64,000 nucleotides of DNA, from assembly GCF_902506295.1 (NCBI RefSeq), contig NZ_LR733312.1:1437995-1501994 (forward strand). The letters are read 5' to 3'. The DNA is from Luteimonas sp. 9C (lineage in GTDB: Bacteria; Pseudomonadota; Gammaproteobacteria; Xanthomonadales; Xanthomonadaceae). The position numbers and the translations under genes are program-made. Positions 17,862-29,319 of this stretch are shown here, piece by piece; position 1 is the stretch's first letter, and the number at the start of each line of letters is the position of its first letter. Below the pieces are notes generated by a model. That model saw nothing but the letters and a program-made list of their open reading frames with translations, had not been told where the DNA came from and made no database searches.

Positions 17862-18419
17862 TCAGGCCGCGTTGTCGATGAACACGTATTCCGAACCGGT
17901 CGGCTCGACCACGGCCTTGACGCGCTCGCTGTCGGCCGCGCTGCCGATGAACAGCACGCGCACGCCGTTCATCGTGCCGGCGCCGACCTTGGCGAACGAC
18001 GCGACGACCAGATCGGCGGTGCGCGCCGAATCCAGGCCGGCGAAGATCAGCAGGTTACCGCGGGTGATGCCGCGCGCGACGTCCTGCTCGGCCTTCTCGA
18101 GCAGACGCTCGTAGGCGCCGTCGACCGGCGTCGACATCGTCGGGTCGCCATCGGCGGTGGTGGCAGCGGCGTCCGCCGGCGGCGCGTCGGCCGCAGGGGC
18201 GACCGGCGGCGGCACCAGGTACACGTAAGGCGAGTTGTTGACGCCTTCCATGTGGCGGCCGGCCACGTCGTTGAGATAGGCGTTCCACGCCGTCTTGTCC
18301 TCGGTGGTGGGCACCGCGACCGGCGCGGCTTCGACCTGCTGCGGCTCTTCCTTCTTGCCACAGGCGATGACCGGCAGGACGAGGCAGGCGATCAGCATTG
18401 CGCGGGTGATGGACTTCAT
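17862..18419 (-). CDS. Putative lipoprotein of unknown function
   Basis: 185 residues. The signal MKSITRAMLIACLVLPVIAC with a lipobox ending at Cys20 makes it a likely periplasm-facing lipoprotein. A linker rich in Pro and Ala (about residues 75-105) divides an N-terminal part with WNAYLNDVAGRHMEGVNNSP from a C-terminal alpha/beta-like domain (about 105-185, with NLLIFAGLDSARTADLV and RVLFIGSAADSERV). I recognise no named domain. It lies 41 bp downstream of coaD in the same direction, so it may be co-transcribed with it. Confidence 0.82.
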   Translation of the reverse strand: MKSITRAMLIACLVLPVIACGKKEEPQQVEAAPVAVPTTEDKTAWNAYLNDVAGRHMEGVNNSPYVYLVPPPVAPAADAPPADAAATTADGDPTMSTPVDGAYERLLEKAEQDVARGITRGNLLIFAGLDSARTADLVVASFAKVGAGTMNGVRVLFIGSAADSERVKAVVEPTGSEYVFIDNAA

Positions 18420-18460
18420 GGCATTCCCTCTTGGTGTGCTCGGGTGTTTGATGGGCAACG

Positions 18461-19030
<570 letters not shown>

Positions 19031-19624
19031 TCAGCCGGCGCGCCGGTAGAGCGCGCAGTGCGCTTCGCGGGTCTGCAGCTCGCGATGCAGCTGCCACCCC
19101 ATTCCGGGCGACGCCGGCCGCTCGGCGGAAGACTCGACGTACAGCCAGGCCTCGGCCGCCAGCGCCGGGGCGAGCGCTGCGAACGCCTGTGCCCACAGGT
19201 CGGCGGCGAACGGCGGATCGACGAAGGCGATGTCGATGCTGGCGGCAGGCAACGCCGCGGCCATCGACACCGCATCGCCGCGTCGGACCGCGACCACCTC
19301 GCCGCCCGGCAGGCGCGCGGCCGTGGCGGTGAGCGCGGCGGCGAGGCCGGGGTCGCGTTCCACCAGCACCGCACCCGCGGCGCCGCGCGACACCGCCTCC
19401 AGACCCAGCGCGCCGGTGCCGGCGAACAGGTCGAGCACGCGCGCACCGGGCAGCGCCGGCTGCAGCCAGTTGAACAGCGTCTCGCGGACCCGGTCCGAGG
19501 TCGGCCGCAGCCCGGCCACATCCGGCACGTCCAGACGCGTGCCACGCCAGCGGCCACCGACGATGCGCACGCGTCCAGGGCCGGAGTTCCGGCTTGCGTT
19601 CGATGGCGGAGTGCGCGGCTTCAT
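19031..19624 (-). CDS. rsmD: 16S rRNA (guanine-966-N2)-methyltransferase
   Basis: Methylates G966 of 16S rRNA in the assembled 30S subunit. 197 residues. Motif I of the Rossmann methyltransferase reads LDLFAGTGALGLEA near 65-78; the catalytic N2-methyltransferase motif appears as FVDPPF near 133-138. The N-terminal RIVGGRWRGTRLDVP and LRPTSDRVRETLFNWL segments are diagnostic. ATG 19624 is the only reasonable start before the ftsY promoter region. It is divergent from ftsY, as in many gammaproteobacteria. Confidence 0.95.
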   Translation of the reverse strand: MKPRTPPSNASRNSGPGRVRIVGGRWRGTRLDVPDVAGLRPTSDRVRETLFNWLQPALPGARVLDLFAGTGALGLEAVSRGAAGAVLVERDPGLAAALTATAARLPGGEVVAVRRGDAVSMAAALPAASIDIAFVDPPFAADLWAQAFAALAPALAAEAWLYVESSAERPASPGMGWQLHRELQTREAHCALYRRAG

Positions 19625-19659
19625 GCGCGTGCGCCCGCTCGGGGCGCCTGAAAGGCGGG

Positions 19660-19668
19660 TGATACCAT
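19660..19668 (+). promoter_or_regulatory. Possible extended -10 element for ftsY
   Basis: TGATACCAT fits an extended -10 (TGn plus a hexamer matching TATAAT at four positions), 38 bp upstream of the ftsY start, in the short rsmD-ftsY divergent gap. No good -35 is visible. Confidence 0.3.
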
Positions 19669-19705
19669 GCGCGCCATTCTCCCCCATCCCCGACCCGACC
19701 GCCGC

Positions 19706-21030
<1,325 letters not shown>

Positions 21031-21034
<4 letters not shown>

Positions 21035-22335
21035 GCGACCCTGCGCCGGCGCAGGAGGCCGCTGCGCCGCGCCGGCTGCGCTGGCTGCGTCTGCTGCTCG
21101 CGGCGCTGGTGCTGTCGATCGTCGCCGCATTGCTGGTGCAGCTGTTGCTGCCGCCCGAGCGCGCCCTGCGCCTGGCGCTGGGACGCCTCGAACCCACCCT
21201 GGGCCTGCGCATCACGTTCCGGGGGCCCGTCGAATACCGCTTGCGCGGCACGCCCCAGCTGGTGGTTCACGACGTCAGCATCGCCGCGCCCGTTCCGGGC
21301 ACGCCCGAGCGGCCGATGCTGCAGGCCGAACGCCTGCTGCTGTCGCTGCCGTGGAAGACGATCCGCAGCCGCGGCGCGGACCTCGAGATCACCCGCGTCG
21401 AACTCGACGCGCCGCGTCTGCACCTGCCGTCGCTGCTGCGCTGGCTCGATGCGCGCCCGCCAGGCGACGGCAAGGTGCCGCCGGTCACCGACGGCATTCA
21501 CATCGTGCGCGGGCGTCTGGATGCCGACGGCTGGTCCGTGGACGATCTCGCCGTGGCCTTGCCCGCCCTCCATGCGGAGCGTGCGCTCGACGCGCAGGTC
21601 AGCGGCACGATGCACCTCGATGCACTGCAGGCGCCGTTCCGGCTGCGGCTGCACGCGGATCGCGCCGTGGGCGCACGCGATCTGGAGGCGCGCGGCACGC
21701 TCGCGCTCGTACATGCCGCCGGGCGGCTCGAGACCACGTTGCAGGCCGACGCCACGCGCGTCGATGCCGATAAACCCGGCTTCGCGCTGTCGCCGCTGCG
21801 CCTTGCGCTGGACGCGCGCTGGCAGGGCACCGACGCTGCCGAACCGCTGGCGTTCGTGCTCGGCCTGCACGGCGCGCTGCATGCCGGTGGCGACGGCGAC
21901 GGGCTGGACTTCGCGCCGATGGGGCTGGCCCTGCGCGGCGCCGGCGCGGTGCCGGACCTGCTCGCCGGCGGCCGCGTGGCGCTCGGCGGACGACTCCACC
22001 TCGCACTCGATGGCCGCATCGCCACGTGGCCGGATGCATGGCCGGCCCTGACGCCGCCGCTTTCGGACTCGACACAGCCGCTGCCGTTCGCGTTGCGTTA
22101 CGACGGTCCGGTGGATGCGTCGGCGCCGGTCGCACTGCGGCTCGACCACGAACGGGCACGCTTCGATGGCGAGGCCCGCATCGCTGCGCTGCTCGGCTGG
22201 CTGGATGCACGCGCCACCGGCTCGCCGCTGCCACCGCTGCGCGGGCAGCTGAGCGCCGATCGCATGGACGTGTCCGGCGCGATGCTGGAGGGCGTGGAGA
22301 TCACGTTCGACGATGGCGGCGAGACGCCGCCGTGA
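21031..22335 (+). CDS. AsmA-like inner-membrane protein
   Basis: 434 residues with a GTG start in a GTGA overlap with ftsY. One membrane helix near residues 18-42 is followed by a long beta-rich region with phrases such as GLRITFRGPVEYRL and many RLDAD/GRLHLALDG-like repeats, typical of AsmA-family proteins. Members of this family act in envelope lipid or outer-membrane homeostasis. The match is to overall architecture, not to a signature motif. It sits between ftsY and mutY and overlaps both by 4 bp. Confidence 0.7.
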
Positions 22336-23411
22336 GCGCGCGCCTCGATTACGCGACGCGTCTGCTGGCGTGGTTCGACGTGCACGGCCGCCATGACCTG
22401 CCGTGGCAGCACCCGCGCACGCCGTATCGCGTGTGGCTGTCGGAAATCATGTTGCAGCAAACCCAGGTGCGGGTCGTGATTCCGTACTTCGAGCGTTTCG
22501 TCGATGCGCTGCCCGATGTGCGCGCACTCGCCGACGCGCCGCAGGACACCGTGCTCGCGCTGTGGTCGGGCCTGGGCTACTACGCCCGTGCGCGCAACCT
22601 GCACGCCGCCGCGCAGCGCTGCGCCGACCTGCACGATGGCGACCTCCCGCGCGATCTCGACGCCCTGCTCGCCCTGCCCGGCATCGGCCGCAGCACGGCC
22701 GGCGCGATCCTGTCGCAGGCCTGGGGCGATCCGTTCCCGATCCTCGACGGCAACGTCAAACGTGTACTCGCGCGGCGTCACGCGGTCGAAGGCTGGCCTG
22801 CGCAGCCGAAGATCGAAAAGCAGCTGTGGGCGATCGCCGCGACGCTGCTGCCGGACACGCGACTGGCCGACTACACCCAGGCGCAGATGGATTTCGGCGC
22901 GACGCTGTGCACGCGCCACAACCCTGCGTGCCTGCTGTGCCCGGTCAGCGAGGACTGCGCCGCGTTCGCGCAGGGGCGCGTCGACGAACTGCCGACGCCG
23001 CGGCCGACCAAAGCCCTGCCCGAGCGCGACGCCAGCGTGCTGTTGCTCGAAGATGCCAAGGGCCGCGTGTTGCTGGAGAAGCGCCCGCCGACCGGCATCT
23101 GGGCGGCGTTGTGGTCGCTGCCGCAGGCCGACGACGATGCGGGTGCAGTCGACTGGCTGCGCACGCAGGCACCGGGCCTCGTCGACGCCGTCGATCTCGA
23201 CACGCCGCACCGCCTGCTGCCGGTGCAGCACGGCTTCACCCATTTCAAGCTGCGCCTGCAGCCGCTGCACTGGCCGGGCCTCCCGGCTCGTCATCGCGTG
23301 GGCGACAATGACCGACTGCGCTGGGTGGCACGCGACGAACTCGCGACGCTCGGCATTCCCGCCCCGATCCGCACGCTGCTGCTCGCGCCGCGCATCGCAC
23401 TGGAGGATTGA
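22332..23411 (+). CDS. mutY: Adenine DNA glycosylase
   Basis: Removes adenine mispaired with 8-oxoguanine. 359 residues from GTG 22332, overlapping the upstream stop (GTGA). The catalytic glutamate lies in [11 protein letters not shown] near 37, the helix-hairpin-helix in [16 protein letters not shown] near 113-128, and the catalytic aspartate in ILDGNVKRV near 138. The iron-sulfur loop has Cys spacing C-x6-C-x2-C-x5-C ([17 protein letters not shown]). A C-terminal NUDIX-like domain (about 230-355) reads 8-oxoguanine. yggX follows directly, as in many gammaproteobacteria. Confidence 0.96.
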   Translation: MSARLDYATRLLAWFDVHGRHDLPWQHPRTPYRVWLSEIMLQQTQVRVVIPYFERFVDALPDVRALADAPQDTVLALWSGLGYYARARNLHAAAQRCADLHDGDLPRDLDALLALPGIGRSTAGAILSQAWGDPFPILDGNVKRVLARRHAVEGWPAQPKIEKQLWAIAATLLPDTRLADYTQAQMDFGATLCTRHNPACLLCPVSEDCAAFAQGRVDELPTPRPTKALPERDASVLLLEDAKGRVLLEKRPPTGIWAALWSLPQADDDAGAVDWLRTQAPGLVDAVDLDTPHRLLPVQHGFTHFKLRLQPLHWPGLPARHRVGDNDRLRWVARDELATLGIPAPIRTLLLAPRIALED

Positions 23412-23413
23412 CC

Positions 23414-23689
23414 ATGAGCCGACGCGTCTTCTGCGTCCACGACCAGACCGAAACCGACGGCCTGGATTTCATTCCCTGGCCCGGCGAACTCGGCAAGCAG
23501 GTCTTCGCCGACATCGGCAAGCCGGCCTGGGCGCGCTGGCTGGCGCACCAGACCATGCTGATCAACGAGAACCGGCTCTCGCCGCTGGACCCCAAGCACC
23601 GCGCCTTCCTCGAAGGCGAGATGCGCAAGTACCTCTTCGAACGCCAGACCGGCAGCGTGGCCGGTTACGTGCCGACGTCCGACGCCTGA
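23414..23689 (+). CDS. yggX: Probable Fe(2+)-trafficking protein YggX
   Basis: 91-residue cytosolic protein linked to iron handling and protection of iron-sulfur clusters from oxidation. It has the family N-terminus MSRRVFCV with the conserved Cys7, then [14 protein letters not shown] and [17 protein letters not shown]. It starts 2 bp after mutY, whose product has a 4Fe-4S cluster; the pairing is conserved. Its last 25 bp overlap the convergent DUF6491 gene. Confidence 0.96.
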   Translation: MSRRVFCVHDQTETDGLDFIPWPGELGKQVFADIGKPAWARWLAHQTMLINENRLSPLDPKHRAFLEGEMRKYLFERQTGSVAGYVPTSDA

Positions 23690-24138
23690 TCCATCGCGGG
23701 CGCGTCCGCGGGATTGCGCTTCTCGGCCGCGCGGATCGCCTTGATGTCCAGCGGCCGGATCTGCTGGATGTGGCACGGGATGCTGACCGATGCACGGCTG
23801 CGCACCAGCACCTTGTCGAAGCGCGCATTGACCCGGCTCATGTTGCTGGTCAGGCCGATCGCCGACGTGGAGGTCAGATCCTGGCACCGCCCGGACAGGT
23901 CCAGCAGCCAGGCCTCGCTCGGGCGCGTCCACACCGCGAGCGCCGAATCACCGAGCGGCGTCCAGCCGTTGATCGAACCGTAATAGCGGAAGTGATTGAC
24001 CGCTTCGCCTGCATGCGCGTCGTAGAGCGCGTACTTCTCCGCATCGGTGGTGCGCGGAAAGGTCCCGCAGGCGGCGAGTGCGAGGACCGCGAGCAGCGCT
24101 GCTGCGCTGCGAAGACGGCGGCGGACGGTCGAGACCAT
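23665..24138 (-). CDS. DUF6491-like lipoprotein of unknown function
   Basis: 157 residues with a lipoprotein signal (LAVLALAAC, Cys24). The mature part contains [21 protein letters not shown] near 60-80 and [15 protein letters not shown], with two further cysteines (CQDL and [16 protein letters not shown]) that could form a disulfide. This resembles the DUF6491 family of Xanthomonadaceae. The function is unknown. Its 3' end overlaps that of yggX by 25 bp on the opposite strand. Confidence 0.8.
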   Translation of the reverse strand: MVSTVRRRLRSAAALLAVLALAACGTFPRTTDAEKYALYDAHAGEAVNHFRYYGSINGWTPLGDSALAVWTRPSEAWLLDLSGRCQDLTSTSAIGLTSNMSRVNARFDKVLVRSRASVSIPCHIQQIRPLDIKAIRAAEKRNPADAPAMDQASDVGT

Positions 24139-24296
24139 GACGGGCTCCTGCGGATGCACGGTTGCGGAGAGGCTTCGATGATGCGCCCGGCATGTGCCGC
24201 GCACCCGGCAGTCCGTCGCCGACGTTCAGCCGCGGGCCGGCTCGCCCGCGCTCCGGCTGACGGTTACGCTGTCGCGCCCGCCCTGCTGGATCCACC

Positions 24297-25022
24297 GTGT
24301 CGAACGCGACCGCACCCGCCCGCCATCGCCAGGCCCTGATCTTCGCCGCGGGTCTGGGCGAGCGCATGCGGCCGCTGACCGACACCACGCCCAAGCCGCT
24401 GCTGGCGGCAGGCGGCAAGCCGCTGATCGTCTGGCATCTGGAAAAATTCGCCGCGCTCGGCGTGCGCGATGTCGTGGTCAACGTGTCCTGGCTCGCCGAC
24501 CGTTTCGCACCGACGCTCGGCGACGGCAGCCGCTGGGGACTGCGGCTGCGCTGGTCGCACGAAGGCGCGCCGCCGCTGGAGACCGGCGGCGGCATGCTGC
24601 ACGCGCTGCGTCTGCTCGACGATGCGCCCTTCATCGCGGTCAACGGCGACATCTGGAGCGACTACGACTTTGCGCACCTGCCGGCCGAGCCCGAAGGCGA
24701 TGCGCATCTGGTACTCGTCGACAACCCGGCGCACAACCCCGACGGCGATTTCGCGCTGGTCGATTCGCGTGTGCGCAGCGATGGCGCGACGAAGCTGACG
24801 TTCTCGGGCATCGGCGTCTACCGCGCCGCGCTGCTGCACGGCTGGCGCGACATCGTTGGCAACGCGCCCGGTGTCGACGCCGAACCGCCACGCTTCAAGC
24901 TCGCGCCGTTGCTGCGGGCGTCGATGACCGCCGGGCGCGTGACCGGTGCGCACCACACGGGTCGCTGGACCGACGTCGGCACGCCGGAGCGGCTGGCGCA
25001 GCTGGATGCGGCGCTGCGCTGA
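24297..25022 (+). CDS. murU: N-acetylmuramate alpha-1-phosphate uridylyltransferase (MurU-like)
   Basis: 241-residue sugar nucleotidyltransferase. The GTG start gives MSNATAPARHRQALIFAAG. The pyrophosphorylase signature is LIFAAGLGERMRPLTDTTPK near 14-33, with KPLL(15 residues later) and FIAVNGDIW near 112-120 binding the metal. In Pseudomonas and relatives such a protein makes UDP-MurNAc in the cell-wall recycling route that bypasses MurA. Its usual partner, the kinase AmgK, is not adjacent here. A mannose- or glucose-1-phosphate transferase role cannot be excluded. Confidence 0.78.
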   Translation: MSNATAPARHRQALIFAAGLGERMRPLTDTTPKPLLAAGGKPLIVWHLEKFAALGVRDVVVNVSWLADRFAPTLGDGSRWGLRLRWSHEGAPPLETGGGMLHALRLLDDAPFIAVNGDIWSDYDFAHLPAEPEGDAHLVLVDNPAHNPDGDFALVDSRVRSDGATKLTFSGIGVYRAALLHGWRDIVGNAPGVDAEPPRFKLAPLLRASMTAGRVTGAHHTGRWTDVGTPERLAQLDAALR

Positions 25023-25094
25023 AACGCATCCCACGCGGATGCGGATGCCACGCGCCTGCGGTGCTGGTGGCGTGCGGGCAAGCGCGTCGCGCGC

Positions 25095-25796
25095 CTAATC
25101 CAGCGCCAGCACCTGCCGTACGAAGGGCACGGTGAGCCGGCGCTGCGAGGCGAGGGAGGCGTGGTCCAGGCGGTCCAGCAGCGCGGTCAGCGCGGGCAGG
25201 TCGCGGTCCACGCGGCGCAGCAACCAGTCGATCGTCGCCGTGTCGACCTGCAGGCCGCGACGCTCGGCGCGCAGGCGCAGCAACTCGTGACGGCCGGCGT
25301 CGTCGAGCACCGGCAACGGGACGCGGATGCACTGGCCGAGCCGTGAACGCAGGTCGGGCAGACCGAGCGCGAGCGCGTCCGGCGCTGCCGACGCGGTGTA
25401 GAACACTGCGCGGCCCGCATCGTGCAGGCGGTTGTGCAGATCGAACAGGGCGATCTCGTCGTCGCGGTCGCCGACGATCGCGTCCACGTCGTCGATCGCG
25501 ACCAGATCGTGACCATCGAGCGCCTGTGCGGCATCGCGCAGGCGACCGGCGATGCCGCGCAGCGGCAGATACACCGCACGACGGCCGAGGCGGTCGGCTT
25601 CGGCGCAGAGTGCGATGGCGAGGTGGGTCTTGCCGGTGCCCGATGCGCCTTCCACGTACAGGCCGCGGCGCACGCCCGCCAGTGCGAAATCCCGCAACTG
25701 CGGCACCAGCGCGACATCGTCGGCGACGAAGGTCTCGAGACGCTGGTCCGGCGGATACCGGAGCGCCAGCGGCAACTGGGGCGAAGGACCACTCAT
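25095..25796 (-). CDS. hda: DnaA regulatory inactivator Hda
   Basis: AAA+ protein that stimulates ATP hydrolysis by DnaA when bound to the DNA-loaded sliding clamp, preventing re-initiation. 233 residues. A clamp-binding motif QLPLAL sits at residues 7-12. The Walker A region is GASGTGKTHLAIAL near 50-63, a Walker B-like segment is LVAIDDVDAI near 98-107, and sensor residues follow around SRLGQCIRVPL. Genes perM and hda are adjacent and co-directional in many gammaproteobacteria, 7 bp apart here. Confidence 0.93.
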   Translation of the reverse strand: MSGPSPQLPLALRYPPDQRLETFVADDVALVPQLRDFALAGVRRGLYVEGASGTGKTHLAIALCAEADRLGRRAVYLPLRGIAGRLRDAAQALDGHDLVAIDDVDAIVGDRDDEIALFDLHNRLHDAGRAVFYTASAAPDALALGLPDLRSRLGQCIRVPLPVLDDAGRHELLRLRAERRGLQVDTATIDWLLRRVDRDLPALTALLDRLDHASLASQRRLTVPFVRQVLALD

Positions 25797-25803
25797 GCGC
25801 GGC

Positions 25804-26991
25804 TCAACGCTTGACGTCCGGATCTTCGGCGCCGGTCACGATGATCACCGGACGCTGCGACGCGCTGGCGGCGCCCGCGATCTCGATGTCCGGCGTGTCG
25901 CCCGCATACAGACGGCTGTGCGTGTAACGCTCGTGGGCGTAGCGCAGCAGCACGTTGCCGACCGCGGCGACCGGCAGCGCCAGCAGCATGCCGAGGAATC
26001 CGAACAGCTGGCCGCCGGCCAGCACCGCGAAGATCACCGCGACCGGATGCAGGCCGATGCGGTCACCGACCAGACGCGGCGTGAGCACGTAGCTCTCGAC
26101 CAGCTGGCCGATCGTGAACACCACGCCGATCAGGATCAGCAGCTGCCAGTCGAAGCCTTGGGTCTGCACGATGGCGGCGATCAGTGCGAGGGCGATGCCG
26201 ACGGTCGCACCGAGATACGGAATGAAACTGATCAGGCCGGCGATCATGCCGATCAGCAGCCCCAGGCGCAGACCCACCAGCGACATGCCGACCGCGTAGA
26301 TCGCGCCCTGCCCCAGCATCACCAGGAACTGGCCACGCAGGAATCCGCCGAGCGACTCGCTGGTCTCGTGCGCCAGGCGGGTGACGGTGTCGATGTGGTC
26401 GCGCGGGATCAACGCCGCGACGCGCTCGACCAGCAGGTCCCAGTCGCGCATGAAATAGAACGCGAGGATCGGCACCAGCACCAGATTGATGACCAGCGCG
26501 AGGATCGCGAAACCCGAACGCGACACGTAGGCCAGCACGGTCGCCGCCACGCCGCCGGCCTGCTGCCAGTGACCGCGGATCAGCTCGATCATGCGGTCGG
26601 TGTCCAGCCAGGCCATCACCTCGTAGCCCGTGCGCTGCTCGATCCACGGCAGCGCCGTGCCGAGCAGCCAGTCGCGGTACGCCGGCAGGCTGTCGATCAG
26701 GGTCACGATCTGCCGCTCGATCATCGGCACCAGGATGATCAGCACCAGCGCCAGCGCCAGCGTCATCAGCAGGAACACCAGCGTCACCGCGACCGCGCGC
26801 GAGCGGCCGCGACGCTCCAGCCGGTCGACCAGCGGATCGCCCAGCCAGCCCAGCAGCAGCGCGAGCACGAACGGGGTCAGGATCGGGCCGAGCAGCCAGA
26901 TCACGTAGCCCACCGCGAAGGCCACGAGACCCCATTGCAGGCGCTTGAGGAAACGCGCGATGTCGGCGTTCGCGGGGTCGGTCTGGATCAT
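25804..26991 (-). CDS. perM: AI-2E family transporter (PerM-like permease)
   Basis: 395-residue inner-membrane protein with about eight helices: two near 18-60, one near 70-92, then a soluble stretch, and a C-terminal helix bundle between about 150 and 345. The family pattern GLISFIPYLGATVGIALA appears near residue 250, and LVESYVLTPRLVGDRIGLHPVAV-type residues near 300. The substrate of PerM is unclear. It is co-directional with hda and the DUF2066 gene. Confidence 0.9.
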   Translation of the reverse strand: MIQTDPANADIARFLKRLQWGLVAFAVGYVIWLLGPILTPFVLALLLGWLGDPLVDRLERRGRSRAVAVTLVFLLMTLALALVLIILVPMIERQIVTLIDSLPAYRDWLLGTALPWIEQRTGYEVMAWLDTDRMIELIRGHWQQAGGVAATVLAYVSRSGFAILALVINLVLVPILAFYFMRDWDLLVERVAALIPRDHIDTVTRLAHETSESLGGFLRGQFLVMLGQGAIYAVGMSLVGLRLGLLIGMIAGLISFIPYLGATVGIALALIAAIVQTQGFDWQLLILIGVVFTIGQLVESYVLTPRLVGDRIGLHPVAVIFAVLAGGQLFGFLGMLLALPVAAVGNVLLRYAHERYTHSRLYAGDTPDIEIAGAASASQRPVIIVTGAEDPDVKR

Positions 26992-27024
26992 CGGGGCGTT
27001 CCGTGCGGTGCAGCGAAGAAGGGA

Positions 27025-28119
27025 TCAGCGCAGATGGAACACGGGCGTGACGCCCTCGATGTTGCCATCGGCTTCCACCAGCACGTTCTCGTCGGCCATG
27101 CGGCGGAAGCCGGTCAGACCGGTCAGCAGGTCGAGTTCGATTTCCAGTCCGATCGGCGTGGCGCGGACCGGACGGATGCCCCGCACCACCGACATGCGCT
27201 GCAGCTGCGCGGAAAGCTTGATGTAGTCGGCGCCGCTGTTAATGCCGGAGAACACGATGGCCTGGGTCGAGGGCGCGCCGGCCGGGCTGGTGCGCGCATA
27301 ACGCCTGGTCAGCGCATCGGCCGCGCCGTCGGCGCCGCTGGCCAGCGTGCGCCGCGCATCGGCGCCGGTCTCGCTCCAGCGCGCGAGCACGCGGCCGCCG
27401 TCGACGAAGATCCAGTCGGCCTTCCAGCCGGCGCCGTCGCGGTAGAGCTTGCCGATGAGCTGCATCGGCGGGTTGTAGCGGGCCGAAATACGCGCCACCG
27501 ACGCCGTGTCACCGCGCCAGATCGCGCCGACCGCGGCCTGCTCGGCGGCGTTGCCGGTGGGCAGGCCGAGGCGGAAGCCGCGCTCGATCGCACGCTGCAG
27601 CGTCGGACGGGCCACATTGTTCTGCTGCAGCGCGACCAGACGCGGCCCGGAGCCGTCGTCGATTGCCAGCCACATCACCGGCTTGGGGCGCGGGTCCGGC
27701 CACACCGGCAGGCCCAGCGCGCCGGCAACGGCATCGACGTCGTCCTGGCGGAAGCGCACGACCAGCGTGGTGGTGAAGGTCGGCGAACCGCGCGACGAGA
27801 CGCCTTCGTCCTGGCGGTAGTCGTAGCCCTCGACGTACTGGGCCGCGCGGCGGAGCTCCTGCGAGACGCCCGGACGCTGGGCGGCATTGCGGTCGCCCGA
27901 CAGCTTGCCGAGCACCTGGGCCAGCGCGCGGGCGAAGCCGGCCTCGCGCTCGGATTCACCCTGGCTGCGGACCGGAATCTCGGCCGCATACAGGCCGACG
28001 GCCGCGGCCCGGTCGCCTTCCACACGTTGCGCGGAGGCGGTTCCCGACACGGCGAACGTGCCCAGCAGCGCGGCCAGCAGCCACGTCATCATGTTGAACG
28101 AGCGCTTCGGGCGGTGCAT
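27025..28119 (-). CDS. DUF2066 domain exported protein
   Basis: 364 residues with a signal peptide (about 10-31, ending GTASAQR). The DUF2066 region has EREAGFARALAQVLGKLSG near 58-76, GYDYRQDEG and FTTTLVVRFRQDDVDAV, then a C-terminal half with WLAIDDGSGPRLV. The family function is unknown. ATG 28119 has AGGA seven bases upstream and is preferred to the longer start at 28146. The gene is divergent from purM, an arrangement shared with Xanthomonas and Pseudomonas. Confidence 0.88.
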   Translation of the reverse strand: MHRPKRSFNMMTWLLAALLGTFAVSGTASAQRVEGDRAAAVGLYAAEIPVRSQGESEREAGFARALAQVLGKLSGDRNAAQRPGVSQELRRAAQYVEGYDYRQDEGVSSRGSPTFTTTLVVRFRQDDVDAVAGALGLPVWPDPRPKPVMWLAIDDGSGPRLVALQQNNVARPTLQRAIERGFRLGLPTGNAAEQAAVGAIWRGDTASVARISARYNPPMQLIGKLYRDGAGWKADWIFVDGGRVLARWSETGADARRTLASGADGAADALTRRYARTSPAGAPSTQAIVFSGINSGADYIKLSAQLQRMSVVRGIRPVRATPIGLEIELDLLTGLTGFRRMADENVLVEADGNIEGVTPVFHLR

Positions 28120-28226
28120 CCGGCAGGTCCTGGATCGGGGCGTCATCGAGGCGCGATGGTGCCATAAACGATGCGGACGGTTCGTGGCGACGCCGACACG
28201 CAGGCCACGACTGCAAGCCGGCCGGC

Positions 28227-28235
28227 TGCTAAAAT
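28227..28235 (+). promoter_or_regulatory. Extended -10 promoter element for purM
   Basis: TGCTAAAAT is a good extended -10 (TGn followed by TAAAAT), 30 bp upstream of the purM GTG start, in the 146-bp gap divergent from the DUF2066 gene. No -35 close to consensus is seen, as expected for extended -10 promoters. Confidence 0.45.
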
Positions 28236-28265
28236 CCGCAGTCTTCCCGCCCTGCGACGGCTCCC

Positions 28266-29309
28266 GTGACCGCTCCCACTCCCCTGACCTACCGCGATGC
28301 AGGCGTCGATATCGACGCGGGCAATGAACTCGTCGAACGCATCAAGCCGCTGGTCAAGCGCAGCTTCCGGCCCGAGGTCATGGGCGGCCTGGGCGGGTTC
28401 GGCGCGCTGTTCGACCTCTCGGGCAAGTACCGCGAGCCGGTGCTGGTCTCCGGCACCGACGGCGTGGGCACCAAGCTCAAGCTGGCCCAGCAGTTCGGCC
28501 GCCACGACACGATCGGCATCGATCTGGTCGCGATGTGCGTCAACGACGTGCTGGTGCAGGGCGCCGAGCCGCTGTTCTTCCTCGACTACTTCGCCACCGG
28601 CAAGCTCGACATCGACACCACCGCGTCCGTCATCGGCGGCATCGCCCGCGGCTGCGAGCTGTCGGGCTGCGCGCTGATCGGCGGCGAGACGGCCGAGATG
28701 CCGGACATGTACGGCATCGGCGAATACGACCTGGCCGGCTTCACCGTCGGCGCGGTCGAGAAATCCGAACTGCGCGACGGCAGCCAGGTGCAGGCCGGCG
28801 ACGTGCTGGTCGGCATCGCATCCAGCGGTCCGCACTCCAATGGCTACTCGCTGATCCGCCGCATCTTCGAACGCGCCGGCCGACCGGCCGATGTCGAGGT
28901 CGACGGCGTGAATCTCGTCGATGCACTGATGGCGCCGACCACGCTCTACGTCAAGCCGGTGCTGGAACTGCTGCGCGGCGACCTCGGCCCGCAGCTGCAT
29001 GCGATGGCGCACGTCACCGGCGGTGGCCTGACCGAGAACATCATCCGCGTGATTCCCGACGGCCTCGGCCTGACGATCGACGCAAAATCCTGGCCGCAGC
29101 CGCCGGTGTTCGAGTGGCTGCAGCGTGAAGGCGCGGTCGCCGACCACGAGATGTGGCGCACGTTCAACTGCGGCATCGGCTTCGTGCTGGTGGTGCCGGC
29201 CGACAGCGTGGATGCGTTCGGTCGCGCGCTCGATGGCCTGGACCTCGCCCACTGGACGATCGGCGAAGTGGTCGAAGCCGGCGACGGCGATCGCGTCCGC
29301 ATCGGCTGA
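28266..29309 (+). CDS. purM: Phosphoribosylformylglycinamidine cyclo-ligase
   Basis: Fifth step of purine synthesis: FGAM plus ATP gives aminoimidazole ribonucleotide. 347 residues from a GTG start. Family blocks are [19 protein letters not shown] at the N-terminus, GGFGALFDL near 41-49, [14 protein letters not shown] near 60-73, [16 protein letters not shown] near 135-150 and [11 protein letters not shown] near 247-257. purN follows, but a small membrane protein gene is placed between the two. Confidence 0.97.
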   Translation: MTAPTPLTYRDAGVDIDAGNELVERIKPLVKRSFRPEVMGGLGGFGALFDLSGKYREPVLVSGTDGVGTKLKLAQQFGRHDTIGIDLVAMCVNDVLVQGAEPLFFLDYFATGKLDIDTTASVIGGIARGCELSGCALIGGETAEMPDMYGIGEYDLAGFTVGAVEKSELRDGSQVQAGDVLVGIASSGPHSNGYSLIRRIFERAGRPADVEVDGVNLVDALMAPTTLYVKPVLELLRGDLGPQLHAMAHVTGGGLTENIIRVIPDGLGLTIDAKSWPQPPVFEWLQREGAVADHEMWRTFNCGIGFVLVVPADSVDAFGRALDGLDLAHWTIGEVVEAGDGDRVRIG

Positions 29310-29319
29310 TTCCGGCGCC

